DNA of 64,000 bases, taken from contig NZ_JAHBZK010000011.1 of assembly GCF_019635465.1 (NCBI RefSeq), forward strand, positions 1 to 64,000, written 5' to 3'. Below are positions 1-8,733 of the stretch, piece after piece. The stretch is from Hydrogenophaga sp. Lineage in GTDB: Bacteria > Pseudomonadota > Gammaproteobacteria > Burkholderiales > Burkholderiaceae_C. The number at the start of each line of letters is the position of its first letter. Positions within the stretch are counted from its first letter, which is position 1. A model generated the notes under the pieces. The model was not told the origin of the DNA. It made no database searches and was given only the letters and a program-made list of their open reading frames with translations. Both the position numbers and the translations under genes were made by a program.

Positions 1-3
1 GCC

Positions 4-15
4 AGGGTTAACCCT
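4..15. promoter_or_regulatory. Palindrome AGGGTTAACCCT before dadA-like gene
   Basis: A perfect 12-bp palindrome ends 13 bases before the start of the amino-acid dehydrogenase gene. Its position would suit an operator overlapping the promoter or ribosome entry region. No regulator is known to me for this exact site, and most of the upstream sequence lies outside the window. Confidence 0.3.
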
Positions 16-28
16 AGAGTCGATCACC

Positions 29-1348
29 ATGCAGAACCCACCCGCCCTGACCATCCCGCCTTCTCGCCACGTCGCCGTGCTGGGCGCGGGCATCGTCGGT
101 CTTGCCACCGCCTGGCAACTGCAGCGCGACGGCTTCGAGGTCACGGTCATCGACCGCGCCGCGCCCGGCAGCGGCGCCAGCTTTGGCAATGGCGCGCAGC
201 TGAGCTACGCCTACGTGCAGCCCCTGGCCGATCCGTCGATCTGGGCGCAACTGCCCAAGCTGCTGTTCGCCAGCGACTCACCGTTTTCCATGCGCTTGCG
301 GCTGGACCCGGCCCAGTGGGCCTGGGGCCTGCAATTTCTGGCCGCCTGCCGCGCCGACGTATCGGCGCGCAGCACGGCCCAGTTGCTGGCACTCGCCAGC
401 GAGAGTCGCGAGGCCATGGCCCGCCTGCTGGCCGACACCCAGGTCGATTGCGACCACCAGGCCAGCGGCAAGCTCGTCATGTACGGCAGCGAAGCCGCCT
501 TCGCGTCGGCCCGGCGTCAGCTGATGCTGCAGGAGCGTCTGGGCGGTCCCGAACAACAGGCCTTGTCGGTGGCCGAATGCCTGCGCATCGAGCCGGCACT
601 GGCCGCCAGCGCGTCGCGCTACGTCGGCGGCATTCACACCCCAGGCGAATGCGCCGCCGACTGCGCCCGCCTGTGCGAAGCGCTGCATGCGGTTCTTCAG
701 GCGCGCGGCGTTCGCTTCTCAATCGGCTCATCCGTGGGCGCGGTCCGACGCAGCGGCAATCGCCTTGACGCGGTTCAGGTCGGCAGCGACTGGGTCGAGG
801 CCGACAGCTTCGTCGCCGCCATCGGGACCGGGGTGAGCGCCTTCGCACGCGGGCTGGGCGTGCGCGTGCCGGTGTACCCGCTCAAGGGCTACAGCCTCAC
901 GCTGGGCGTGCCCGACGCACCGGGGCTGGCGCCAACCGTGAGCGTGACCGACGCACAGCGCAAAGTGGTGTTCGCCCGCATCGGTCAGCGCTTGCGCATT
1001 GCCGGCCTGGCCGAGCTGGCTGGGCACGACACCCGAATCGAAGCCCGGCGCGTGGCGCAGCTGCAGCGCGCCGCAGCCGAGGTGTTTCCGCAGGCCATGC
1101 ACAGTGCCAGCGCGCAGCCGTGGGCCGGGTTGCGGCCGGCCACGCCCACGGGCGTGCCCATCCTGGGCCGCGTGACGGGCGCGCCCACCAATCTGCTGTT
1201 CAACGCCGGCCACGGCGCCCTGGGCTTCACCCTGGCAGCCGGCAGCGCACAGCGCATCTCGACGCAATTGCAGGGGTGCCCCGAGGGCGCCCAACGTCCG
1301 GTGCCGATCAGGCGATCTGTTGCAGCGCCTGTTGCAGGCAGCGCGTAA
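29..1348 (+). CDS. dadA: D-amino-acid dehydrogenase-like FAD oxidoreductase (DadA family)
   Basis: This 439-residue flavoprotein probably oxidises D-amino acids to 2-oxo acids, passing electrons to the respiratory chain at the inner membrane. An N-terminal Rossmann segment (VLGAGIVGLATAWQL, about residues 17-31) and a following VIDR binding acidic segment define the DAO fold. The C-terminal GLRPATPTGVPILG segment is the usual FAD-closing motif of DadA-type proteins. Length fits DadA (about 430). The 3' end overlaps the convergent LysR gene by 41 bp. The Shine-Dalgarno is weak. Glycine or sarcosine oxidase-like activity is an alternative; the substrate is inferred from family only. Confidence 0.7.
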   Translation: MQNPPALTIPPSRHVAVLGAGIVGLATAWQLQRDGFEVTVIDRAAPGSGASFGNGAQLSYAYVQPLADPSIWAQLPKLLFASDSPFSMRLRLDPAQWAWGLQFLAACRADVSARSTAQLLALASESREAMARLLADTQVDCDHQASGKLVMYGSEAAFASARRQLMLQERLGGPEQQALSVAECLRIEPALAASASRYVGGIHTPGECAADCARLCEALHAVLQARGVRFSIGSSVGAVRRSGNRLDAVQVGSDWVEADSFVAAIGTGVSAFARGLGVRVPVYPLKGYSLTLGVPDAPGLAPTVSVTDAQRKVVFARIGQRLRIAGLAELAGHDTRIEARRVAQLQRAAAEVFPQAMHSASAQPWAGLRPATPTGVPILGRVTGAPTNLLFNAGHGALGFTLAAGSAQRISTQLQGCPEGAQRPVPIRRSVAAPVAGSA

Positions 1349-2207
1349 AGCCGCGGGCCACCACCGAATGCGCGCGCCCGGTAGGGCGCAGCATGTGCAC
1401 CGTGGTGGGGATGGCCGGCTCGATCGGCAGCACGTCCACACGCGTCGGATCGGCCGAGGCCGCGGTGCAGCTCTCCACCAGTGCCACGCCCACGCCGTGG
1501 TGGGCCAGGGACAAGGCCACGTGGTAGGTCTGCACGGTCATCACCGGGCTCAGCCCCACACCGTGGTCGCGCATGGTGTGCGCCAGTTGCAGGCCCAGCG
1601 GGTCTTCGCGGTCCAGCGCCACCACCGGCATTCGGGCCAGTTGCGGCCAGGTGATGTGCCCCGCCTTGAGCGCCTTGGCGGCCAGCACACCCTTGGGCAC
1701 CACCGCCACCACCCGCCGCTCGGCCAGCCGCTCCTGCGTCAGCGCAGGGTGCGAGGCCGCACTGAAGACAAAGCCTAAATCGGCCTCCTGCAGCACCAGG
1801 GCCGAGACGATCTGCGCCGAATGAAGCGCCTGGTGGTGGACGAGCACGTTCGGGTGCTTCTCGCGAAACAGCCGCATGGCCCGGGCCAGCACCTCGTAGC
1901 TCAGGCCGAGCACGGTCAGCACGCGCAACTCACCCTGGTTGCGCCCTGCCTTGAGACTGCTGGCCAGACGCTGCACCTCGTCGAGCTGGGCGAAAAGCCG
2001 CTCGATGTGCGGGTACAGGGTTTGCGCCTCGGCCGTGGGCACCAGTCGCCCGCCCGCACGCTGGAACAGCGCAAAGCCGAGCTGGATCTCGGCGTGTTGC
2101 AGCGTGCGGCTGACTGCGGGCTGGGTGACGTTGATCATGCGCGCCGCGGCGCTCACGCTGCCAGTGAGCATCACGGCGTTGAAGACTTCGATGTGGCGCA
2201 GGCGCAT
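1308..2207 (-). CDS. LysR-family transcriptional regulator
   Basis: A 299-residue LysR regulator. The N-terminal winged helix-turn-helix covers about residues 3-60 (VSAAARMINVTQPAVSRTLQ), followed by a periplasmic-binding-protein-like effector domain. The opening MRLRHIEVFNAVM resembles LysR proteins of amino-acid catabolism (NocR/OccR-like), which suits the convergent DadA-like gene, but the target is inferred. The ATG at 2207 is chosen because the family starts here; an open frame continues upstream only through a heptanucleotide tandem repeat, giving low-complexity residues. There is no clear Shine-Dalgarno, and the repeat starts 4 bases upstream of the start codon. Confidence 0.85.
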   Translation of the reverse strand: MRLRHIEVFNAVMLTGSVSAAARMINVTQPAVSRTLQHAEIQLGFALFQRAGGRLVPTAEAQTLYPHIERLFAQLDEVQRLASSLKAGRNQGELRVLTVLGLSYEVLARAMRLFREKHPNVLVHHQALHSAQIVSALVLQEADLGFVFSAASHPALTQERLAERRVVAVVPKGVLAAKALKAGHITWPQLARMPVVALDREDPLGLQLAHTMRDHGVGLSPVMTVQTYHVALSLAHHGVGVALVESCTAASADPTRVDVLPIEPAIPTTVHMLRPTGRAHSVVARGFTRCLQQALQQIA

Positions 2208-2210
2208 GCT

Positions 2211-2278
2211 CGTTGGGCGTTGGGCGTTGGGCGTTGGGCGTTGGGCGTTGGGCGTTGGGCGTTGGGCGTTGGGCGTTG
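2211..2278. repeat. Heptanucleotide tandem repeat (CGTTGGG)9
   Basis: Nine exact head-to-tail copies of CGTTGGG run from 2211 to 2273, followed by a partial copy (CGTTG). The array lies directly upstream of the LysR start codon, where the ribosome-binding site and leader should be. Such arrays can change copy number by replication slippage. A seven-base change would alter leader length, or the frame of any N-terminally extended product. Confidence 0.95.
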
Positions 2279-2315
2279 ATACCACCAAATGTGCTCGCCC
2301 GATCGAGAGACACCG

Positions 2316-2380
2316 CGGAACCGGCTTCGCCGGGCCGCTGGTGTCGCCCCTTGAGGGGGTCGCGCGCAGCGCGGCGGGGG
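2316..2380. repeat. Intergenic palindromic (BIME/REP-like) element, copy 1
   Basis: Three hairpin modules in a row: CCGGCTTCGCCGG (2321-2333), CCCCTTGAGGGG near 2347-2358, and a GCGCGCAGCGCG module near 2361-2372 ending in a G-run. The element abuts the stop codon of the RND pump gene. A second copy with the same module order lies at 54731-54804, also just after a reverse-strand stop codon. It may act as a transcript end or mRNA stabiliser. Confidence 0.6.
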
Positions 2381-2382
2381 TG

Positions 2383-5300
2383 CTACCTTTTCACCCTGAA
2401 CCAGGCCGCGTACATCGCCGGCAGCGCCAGCAGCGTGAGCACCGTCGCCACGATCAGGCCGCCCATGATGGCCACCGCCATCGGGCCCCAGAACACGCTG
2501 CGCGAAAGCGGAATCATCGCCAGCACCGCTGCGGCCGCCGTCAGCACGATCGGACGCATGCGGCGCACTGCGGCTTCGACGATGGCGTCCCAGGTCGGCA
2601 CGCCGCGCTCGCGGTCCTGCTCGATCTGATCGATCAGGATCACCGAGTTGCGCTGGATCATGCCCATCAACGCAATCACGCCGAGCAAGGCGACGAAGCC
2701 GAAGGGCCGGTTGAGCACCAGCAAGGCACCGGCCACGCCGGCCATGCCCATCGGCCCGGTCAGGAACACCAGCATCGAGCGGCTGAAGCTTTGTAGCTGG
2801 ATCATCAGCAGCGTGAACACGATGAACAGCATCAGCGGCACGCCAGCGGCGATCGAGGCCGAACCCTTGCTGCTCTCCTCCACCGCGCCCGCCACCTGGA
2901 TGCGGTAGCCCAGCTTGCCTTCGGACGCCCAGCGCGCCTCGATGGCCTTGAGTTCGGGCTGCAGCTGCGCGGTCACGGTCGCGCCCTGAATGCCCTCGAC
3001 CACATCGCTCTGCACGGTGATCGCGTACTCGCGGTTCTCGCGCCACATCACGCCAAGCTCCCAGCCGAAGCTGACCTTGACGATCTGCGTGAGCGGGATC
3101 GGCTGACCCGACGCCGTCGGCAGGTAGCCGTTGGACAGGTCGGTGAGCGCGTCGCGCTCGCTGAGCGGCTGGCGCAGCACGATGTCGATCAGCTCGTCGC
3201 CTTCGCGGTACTGCCCCACGGTGGAGCCCACCAGCGTGGTGCGCGAAGCCTGGGCAATGCTGGCGCTGGTGACGCCGAGTGCGCGCGCCTTGGCCTGGTC
3301 AACCTCGAGGCGGATCTGCTTGACCGACTCGTTCCAGTTGTCGTTCACGCCACGCGTGTTGGGGTTGGCGGCCAGCGTATGGCGCACCTCGTCGGCCAGG
3401 CCACGCAGCACCTTCGGGTCGCTGCCGACCACGCGGAACTGCACCGGATACGGCACCGGCGGCCCGTTGGGCAGCAGCTTCACACGACCACGCACCTCGG
3501 GGAACTCACTCGCCAGCAAGGCCGGCAGCTCGCGGCGGATGCGCTCGCGCGCCTGCAGGCTCTCGGGCAGCACGATGAACTGCGACACGTTGCTTTGCGG
3601 AAAGATCTGGTCCAGCGGCAAATAGAAACGCGGCACACCCGAACCCACCCAGGTCGACACCGCCTGCACGCCCGGCTCGCGCATGAAGCGCTGCTCCACG
3701 CGCTTGGACACCTCGTCCATGGCCGCGATGCTGCTGCCCTCGGGCAACCAGATGTCCACCATGATTTCCGGCCGGCTCGAGTCCGGGAAGAACTGCTGCT
3801 GCACCTTGCCCATACCGACGATGCCGAGCGCAAAGGTCAGAACGGTCGCACCGATGGTGAGCCAGCGGTGCTCCACGCACCAGTCCACCAGGCGGCGAAA
3901 GCGCACGTAGAACGGCCCGTCGAACACCTCGTGCGGTTCGCCTTCGGCCTTGGGTTTGATCTTGAGCAGCTTCACGCCCAGGTAGGGCACGAACATCACC
4001 GCCACCACCCACGAGATGAGCAACGCGATGACCGTGACCGCAAAGATGGCGAAGGTGTATTCGCCCGTGGTCGACTGCGCCAGCCCGATCGGTAGAAAGC
4101 CGGTGGCCGTGATCAGCGTGCCGGTGAGCATGGGCATGGCGGTGGCGTCCCAGGTGAAGGTCGCCGCGCGCACCATGTCGTAGCCCTCTTCGAGCTTGCG
4201 CACCATCATCTCGACGGCAATGATGGCGTCGTCCACCAGCAGGCCCAGCGCAATGATCAGCGAGCCCAGCGAGATCTTGTGCAGGCCGATGTTGTAATGG
4301 TTCATCACCAGAAAGGTGATGGCCAGCACCAGCGGGATGGTGATGAACACCACCAGGCCGGGGCGCACGTCGAGCAGGTAGCGGCGCAAGCCGGTGCCCC
4401 CCGGGCGGCGGTGCAGGCCGAGCGCGAGAAAGCTCACCACCAGCACGATCACCACCGCCTCGATCAGCACCTTCACGAACTCGTTGACCGAACGCGCCAC
4501 CGCGGCCGGCTGGTCCTGCACCTGCACCAGCGACATGCCCGCTGGCAGCGCCGTCTGGATCTGCCCCACGGCCGTGTTCAAGGCCTTGCCCAGCGCGATG
4601 ATGTCGCCGCCCTTGGCCATGGAGATCCCCAGCGCAATGCTGTCCTGGCCGTCGTGGCGCACCAGCACCTGGGCCGGGTCGACGGTGCCACGCACGATCT
4701 CGGCGATGTCGCCCAGGCGGATGGTGCGGCCGTTGGCGCGGATCGGCATGGCGCGCAGATCGTCCACCGAGTTGAAGCTGCCATCCACCCGCACCTGCAC
4801 CACGTCCAGTGGCGTCTGCACTGCGCCCGCCGACGCCACCGCGTTCTGCTGGCCCAGCTGGTCGAGCACGGCGTTGAAGTCCAGGCCCAGCGTGGCCAGG
4901 CGCTTTTGCGAGACTTCGATGAAGATCTTCTGGTCCTGCACACCGAAGAGCTCGACCTTGGCCACGTCCTTCACACGCAGCAATTGCTGGCGCACGTCCT
5001 CGGCCACGTCCTTGCGCTCGGCGTCGCTGAAGCCCTGCCCCTGCAACGCGTAAATCACGCCGTACACATCGCCGAACTCGTCGTTGTAGAACGGCCCGAG
5101 CACGCCCGACGGCAGTTGCCCGCGCACATCGCCCAGCTTCTTGCGCACCGTGTACCAGACGTGCTGCACCTCGGTCGGCGGTGAGGAGTCCTTGATCTGA
5201 AAGATCGTGAGCGACTCGCCCGGCTTGGTGTAGGTGCGGATTTTGTCGGCGTAGGGCACTTCCTGCAGCGTGCGTTCGATGCGATCGGCCACCTGCTCGG

Positions 5301-5532
5301 CCACCTGCTCGGCCGTTGCGCCTGGCCAAAAGGTGCGCACCACCATCGCACGGAAGGTGAACGGCGGGTCTTCGTCCTGGCCGAGCTGGAAATACGAGGC
5401 GATGCCGAACACCATCAGCACCACCATCAGGTAGCGGGTGAAGGCGGGGTGATCGAGCGCCCAGCGCGAGATGTTGAAGCGCGAGGCCCAGCCCGCGCGC
5501 GGTTCGTGCGTGTTCTGCATGGTGCTGCTCAC
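2383..5532 (-). CDS. RND efflux pump, inner-membrane permease
   Basis: A 1049-residue resistance-nodulation-division transporter, of normal length for the family. It has an N-terminal membrane anchor (about residues 30-50), two large periplasmic loops and two bundles of membrane helices. The intramembrane proton-relay acidic pair is present (LGLLVDDAIIAVEM, Asp-Asp near 434). It should work with the adaptor gene just upstream and an outer-membrane channel encoded elsewhere, using the proton gradient to export amphiphilic compounds. Its start codon overlaps the adaptor stop codon (ATGA), which supports the ATG at 5532 over a second ATG at 5520. A basic insertion near residues 372-390 occurs in some family members. 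Confidence 0.92.
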   Translation of the reverse strand: MSSTMQNTHEPRAGWASRFNISRWALDHPAFTRYLMVVLMVFGIASYFQLGQDEDPPFTFRAMVVRTFWPGATAEQVAEQVADRIERTLQEVPYADKIRTYTKPGESLTIFQIKDSSPPTEVQHVWYTVRKKLGDVRGQLPSGVLGPFYNDEFGDVYGVIYALQGQGFSDAERKDVAEDVRQQLLRVKDVAKVELFGVQDQKIFIEVSQKRLATLGLDFNAVLDQLGQQNAVASAGAVQTPLDVVQVRVDGSFNSVDDLRAMPIRANGRTIRLGDIAEIVRGTVDPAQVLVRHDGQDSIALGISMAKGGDIIALGKALNTAVGQIQTALPAGMSLVQVQDQPAAVARSVNEFVKVLIEAVVIVLVVSFLALGLHRRPGGTGLRRYLLDVRPGLVVFITIPLVLAITFLVMNHYNIGLHKISLGSLIIALGLLVDDAIIAVEMMVRKLEEGYDMVRAATFTWDATAMPMLTGTLITATGFLPIGLAQSTTGEYTFAIFAVTVIALLISWVVAVMFVPYLGVKLLKIKPKAEGEPHEVFDGPFYVRFRRLVDWCVEHRWLTIGATVLTFALGIVGMGKVQQQFFPDSSRPEIMVDIWLPEGSSIAAMDEVSKRVEQRFMREPGVQAVSTWVGSGVPRFYLPLDQIFPQSNVSQFIVLPESLQARERIRRELPALLASEFPEVRGRVKLLPNGPPVPYPVQFRVVGSDPKVLRGLADEVRHTLAANPNTRGVNDNWNESVKQIRLEVDQAKARALGVTSASIAQASRTTLVGSTVGQYREGDELIDIVLRQPLSERDALTDLSNGYLPTASGQPIPLTQIVKVSFGWELGVMWRENREYAITVQSDVVEGIQGATVTAQLQPELKAIEARWASEGKLGYRIQVAGAVEESSKGSASIAAGVPLMLFIVFTLLMIQLQSFSRSMLVFLTGPMGMAGVAGALLVLNRPFGFVALLGVIALMGMIQRNSVILIDQIEQDRERGVPTWDAIVEAAVRRMRPIVLTAAAAVLAMIPLSRSVFWGPMAVAIMGGLIVATVLTLLALPAMYAAWFRVKR

Positions 5533-6626
5533 TGGGCTGCGAAGCGCGTGACCTTCTGGCCCGCATTGAGCACGTGGGCGCCGGCGGCCACCACCTCGTC
5601 ACCCGGCTTGAGGCCGGCGGCAATCACCACGCGGTTGCCGTCCGCACCGGCCACCTCCACCTGGCGCGCCTGCACCGTGCTGCTGGCGGCGTCGTAGATC
5701 CACACCATGCTGCCGCTGCGGTCGCCTTCGGCCGAGCGCACGATGGCGCTGGTGGGCAACGTGATCGCCGCCACGCCCGTGGCGGGCGTGCGCAGGCTCA
5801 CGTACGCGGTGGCGCCCAGCGGCCAGGCCGTGCCGGCCGGCAAGGCCAGCTTGACCTGGTAGGTGCGTGTGGCGGCATCGGCACTGGCCGCCACCTCACG
5901 CACCGTCCCTTGCACCGGTGGCTCGGCACCCCCGTGGTGGCCACCCGTCCAGGGCCGTACGTCGGCGGTGGTGCCCGGCCTGACGAGCGCCAGCCGGTCC
6001 TCGGGCACCGCAAACACCACGTCGCGCGCACCATCCTGTGCCACCACCACCACCGGACTGCCGGCGCTCACGACCTGGCCTTCCTCGGCCTGCACGGCGG
6101 TCACCACACCGGCCGCGTCGGCCACCAGCCGCGCGTAGCCCGCCTGGTTGCCCTGCACCGAACTCTGGGCCACCGCCTGTCGCAGGCTCGCCTCGGCGGC
6201 GTCCAGCGTGGCCTGGCGGCGATCGATCTCCGCGCCGCTCACAAAACCCTGCGTCCTCAGCCCCTTGAAACGCTCCAGATCGGCCTTGGCCAGGTCGCGC
6301 TGGGTGCGCGCTGCGGCCACCGCTGCCTGGGCGGCCTGGCTCGACAAGGCCAGATCCTGGCCATCCAGGCGGGCCAGCAACTGGCCGGCCTTGACGTGCT
6401 GGCCGATGTCCACCGGCCGCTCGGTCAGCTTGCCGCCGACCCGAAAGCCCAGCCGGGACTCGACCTGGGCGCGCACCTCGCCCGCGTATTCGTTGGTTGC
6501 CTGCAGCGTGTCGGCCCCCACGGTCATCAGCTTGACGGCGCGCACCGGTTCGGGTGGCGGGGTCTTGCCCGAGCAGGCGGCCAGCGCCAGGGTGGTCACA
6601 ACGAGGACAAAATGCGTCGGTTTCAT
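5529..6626 (-). CDS. RND efflux periplasmic adaptor (membrane-fusion lipoprotein)
   Basis: A 365-residue membrane-fusion protein linking the RND pump to an outer-membrane channel. The ATG at 6626 gives a clean lipoprotein signal (MKPTHFVLVV then LALAAC lipobox), so longer starts are rejected. The chain contains a lipoyl-like half (VRAQVESRLGFRVGGKL), a coiled-coil hairpin rich in Ala, Gln and Arg (about residues 85-155), a second lipoyl half (ADAAGVVTAVQAEEGQVV) and C-terminal beta-barrel domains. It is translationally coupled to the pump gene by a 4-bp overlap. A TetR-type operator-like palindrome lies about 45 bp upstream, so drug-responsive repression is likely. Confidence 0.92.
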   Translation of the reverse strand: MKPTHFVLVVTTLALAACSGKTPPPEPVRAVKLMTVGADTLQATNEYAGEVRAQVESRLGFRVGGKLTERPVDIGQHVKAGQLLARLDGQDLALSSQAAQAAVAAARTQRDLAKADLERFKGLRTQGFVSGAEIDRRQATLDAAEASLRQAVAQSSVQGNQAGYARLVADAAGVVTAVQAEEGQVVSAGSPVVVVAQDGARDVVFAVPEDRLALVRPGTTADVRPWTGGHHGGAEPPVQGTVREVAASADAATRTYQVKLALPAGTAWPLGATAYVSLRTPATGVAAITLPTSAIVRSAEGDRSGSMVWIYDAASSTVQARQVEVAGADGNRVVIAAGLKPGDEVVAAGAHVLNAGQKVTRFAAQ

Positions 6627-6669
6627 GGTCTGCACCTGAACGAGGCACCGGAAGGTGCTCAAAAAATTA

Positions 6670-7626
6670 ATGACTGACCGGTTAGTAAGCGAAATTCTAG
6701 AGCAAACCAGCGAATCGGCGTCGACCGGTCAGCCGGGTGTTGCGGCCGCGCCCGTGGCGCCCGTCACGGCCGGCGGGTCGGGGGCCTTCGGCGCGTCGGT
6801 CGACCACTACGAGAACTTCCCCGTGGCCTCGTGGCTGTGCCCGGCCCACCTGCGCCCGGCCATCGCCGCCATCTACCGCTTTGCCCGCCTGGCCGACGAC
6901 ATCGCCGACGAAGGCGACGCCAGCGCCAGTGAACGCCTGGCGGCGCTGTCCGCCTACCGCACCGAACTGGATGCCGCGCTGCGCAGCGAACCCACCCCGC
7001 ACTGGCCCCGCGTGTTCGGGCCGCTGGCACTGGCGGTGCACCGCCACGGGCTCGACCCCGCCCTGCTGCACGACCTCATCAGCGCGTTCGAGCAAGACGT
7101 ACGCCACACCGACGGCGACCACCGCTATGCCGATCTGGCCGAGTTGCTGCGCTACTGCGCCCTGTCCGCCAACCCGGTGGGGCGCCTGCTGCTGCAGCTG
7201 TGGGGGGTGCGCGACCCCTTGGCGCTTGAGCGCAGCGACCAGATCTGCTCGGCCCTGCAGCTCATCAACTTCTGGCAGGACCTGAGCGTGGACCTGCCGC
7301 GCCAGCGGGTGTACCTGCCCAGCGACGTGCTGCGCCGCCACGGCGCGCAGGTGGCCGACTTCCTGCCAGGCTCGTCGGCCGCCGACCTGCACCGCCACGC
7401 GGTGGTGGCCGAGCTGTGCGCCCATGCGCGCGGGCTGATGCAAATGGGCGCGCCGCTGGTCCACCAGGTCGCCGGGCGCGCCGGCTGGGAGCTGCGCCTG
7501 GTCGTGCAGGGCGGGCTGCGCGTGCTCGACCACATTGCCGACATCCACCACCGCAGCTGGGCGCAACGGGTCAGCGTCGGCAAGGCCGACCTGCCGGTGC
7601 TGCTGTGGCGCGCCCTGTGGATGTGA
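6670..7626 (+). CDS. hpnC: Squalene synthase HpnC-like (trans-isoprenyl diphosphate synthase)
   Basis: A squalene/phytoene synthase-family enzyme. It carries the first aspartate-rich motif (ADDIADEGD), an EQDVRH segment, and the second motif in NFWQDLSVDLPR with a VYLP follow-up, the pattern typical of HpnC (hydroxysqualene synthase of hopanoid synthesis). Homologues usually begin near HYENFPVASWLC, so the first 45 residues are uncertain: the ATG at 6670 overlaps the operator-like palindrome, and a GTG at 6754 is a good alternative start. hpnD and hpnE are not in the window; instead the gene is followed by an RND adaptor and pump in the same direction. Confidence 0.8.
   Translation: MTDRLVSEILEQTSESASTGQPGVAAAPVAPVTAGGSGAFGASVDHYENFPVASWLCPAHLRPAIAAIYRFARLADDIADEGDASASERLAALSAYRTELDAALRSEPTPHWPRVFGPLALAVHRHGLDPALLHDLISAFEQDVRHTDGDHRYADLAELLRYCALSANPVGRLLLQLWGVRDPLALERSDQICSALQLINFWQDLSVDLPRQRVYLPSDVLRRHGAQVADFLPGSSAADLHRHAVVAELCAHARGLMQMGAPLVHQVAGRAGWELRLVVQGGLRVLDHIADIHHRSWAQRVSVGKADLPVLLWRALWM
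6671..6688. promoter_or_regulatory. TetR/AcrR-type operator-like palindrome
   Basis: TGACTGACC and GGTTAGTAA form an 18-bp inverted repeat with 7 of 9 pairs matched. It lies between the divergent RND operon and the hpnC-like gene. Sites of this kind, with a GACCGGT core, are typical of TetR-family repressors of RND pumps. A second GACCGGTC core lies at 6723-6730. On the reverse strand the palindrome falls between a possible -35 (TTTCGC) and a -10-like ATTAAT. No TetR gene is adjacent. Confidence 0.5.
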
Positions 7627-7656
7627 TTCTTTCTCTCGACGACAAACACAAGCACC

Positions 7657-8700
7657 ATGCACCGATCGCTGTCACGCCTCGCCCTCTTTGCCACCCTGAC
7701 CGCCGCCGCCCTGACCTGCGCCGCCCAGACCGCACCTGCGCCGGCACCCGTCGCGGTGACGCTGACGCCATTGAGCCAGCTGGTCGTGCGTCCGGCGCGC
7801 GAGGCGCCCGCCAGCGTGGTGGCGCGCAACCAGTCGCGCCTGGCGGCCGAGGTCAGCGGCACCGTGCAACGCTGGCACGTCGACCTGGGCCAGAGCGTGC
7901 GCCGCGGCCAGGTGCTGGTGCAGCTGGACCCGCGCGACGCCGAGCTGGCGCGCCAGCGCGCCCAGGCCGCCTTGGCCGCGGCCGAGGCCGACCAGGCCCT
8001 GGCCGCCTCGCAACTCGAACGCGCCCGCGCGCTGGTGGCGCAGAACTTCCTCTCGCGCGAGGCGCTCACCCAGCGCGAGACCGACCTGGCCCGCACCCGC
8101 GCCGCCGTGCGCTCCGCCCAGGTGGAACTGGCCAGCGCCCGCCACGCGCTGAGCAAAACCACCCTGCGCGCGCCGTTTGACGCGGTGGTCAAGGCGCGCA
8201 GCGCGCAGACCGGCGAGACCGTCTCGCCCGGCACCGAGCTGTACCTGCTGGTCGAGACCGGTCACGACGAGGTCGAGGCGACGCTGACCACCGCCGATGC
8301 CACCAGCCTGCGCCAGAGCGGCGATGCGCGCTTCGTCGACGCGCGCGGCCAGCACCCCCTGGCACTCAAGCGCATCGGCACCGCCGTGACCGCGCCCGCG
8401 CGCACCGTGCCGGCCCGGCTGGGCTTTCGCACGCCGGCCGACGCGCCGCCGCCCGGCACCAGCGGCACCCTGCGCTGGAGCGACCCGCGAGCGCACCTGC
8501 CGCCCGACCTGCTGGTGCGTCGCAACGGCGAGCTCGGCGTCTTCGTGGCCGACGGCGGCAAGGCCCGCTTCGTGCCCGCCCCCGGCGCACAGGAAGGCCG
8601 TGCCACCCCTGTGCCAACCGGCCTGAGCGACTCGGCGAGCCTGGTCTCCAAAGGCCAGGCCCAGCTGCAAAACGGCAGCCCCGTCAGCGTCGCGCGCTGA
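7657..8700 (+). CDS. RND efflux periplasmic adaptor subunit
   Basis: A 347-residue membrane-fusion protein with an N-terminal signal peptide (about residues 1-23, cleavage after TCAAQ or nearby), not a lipoprotein. Lipoyl halves flank an Ala/Arg-rich coiled-coil hairpin (about residues 90-165): AAEVSGTVQRWHVDLGQSV on one side and LRAPFDAVVKARSAQTGETV on the other. The gene lies 33 bp ahead of the pump gene and 30 bp after hpnC, so the three may be co-transcribed. It should bridge the downstream permease to an outer-membrane factor encoded elsewhere. The exported substrate is unknown. Confidence 0.88.
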   Translation: MHRSLSRLALFATLTAAALTCAAQTAPAPAPVAVTLTPLSQLVVRPAREAPASVVARNQSRLAAEVSGTVQRWHVDLGQSVRRGQVLVQLDPRDAELARQRAQAALAAAEADQALAASQLERARALVAQNFLSREALTQRETDLARTRAAVRSAQVELASARHALSKTTLRAPFDAVVKARSAQTGETVSPGTELYLLVETGHDEVEATLTTADATSLRQSGDARFVDARGQHPLALKRIGTAVTAPARTVPARLGFRTPADAPPPGTSGTLRWSDPRAHLPPDLLVRRNGELGVFVADGGKARFVPAPGAQEGRATPVPTGLSDSASLVSKGQAQLQNGSPVSVAR

Positions 8701-8733
8701 GGCAAAGCGCCGAACGCCGAACGCTCAACCGCC

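Noticed and set aside
372-392. tRNA or rRNA genes anywhere in the window
   Set aside because: No cloverleaf-like or rRNA-like stretches were recognised on reading either strand; the coordinates given are only a placeholder.
372-2278. LysR start at 2288 including the heptad repeat
   Set aside because: This would add 27 low-complexity residues before the conserved helix-turn-helix start; ATG 2207 fits the family.
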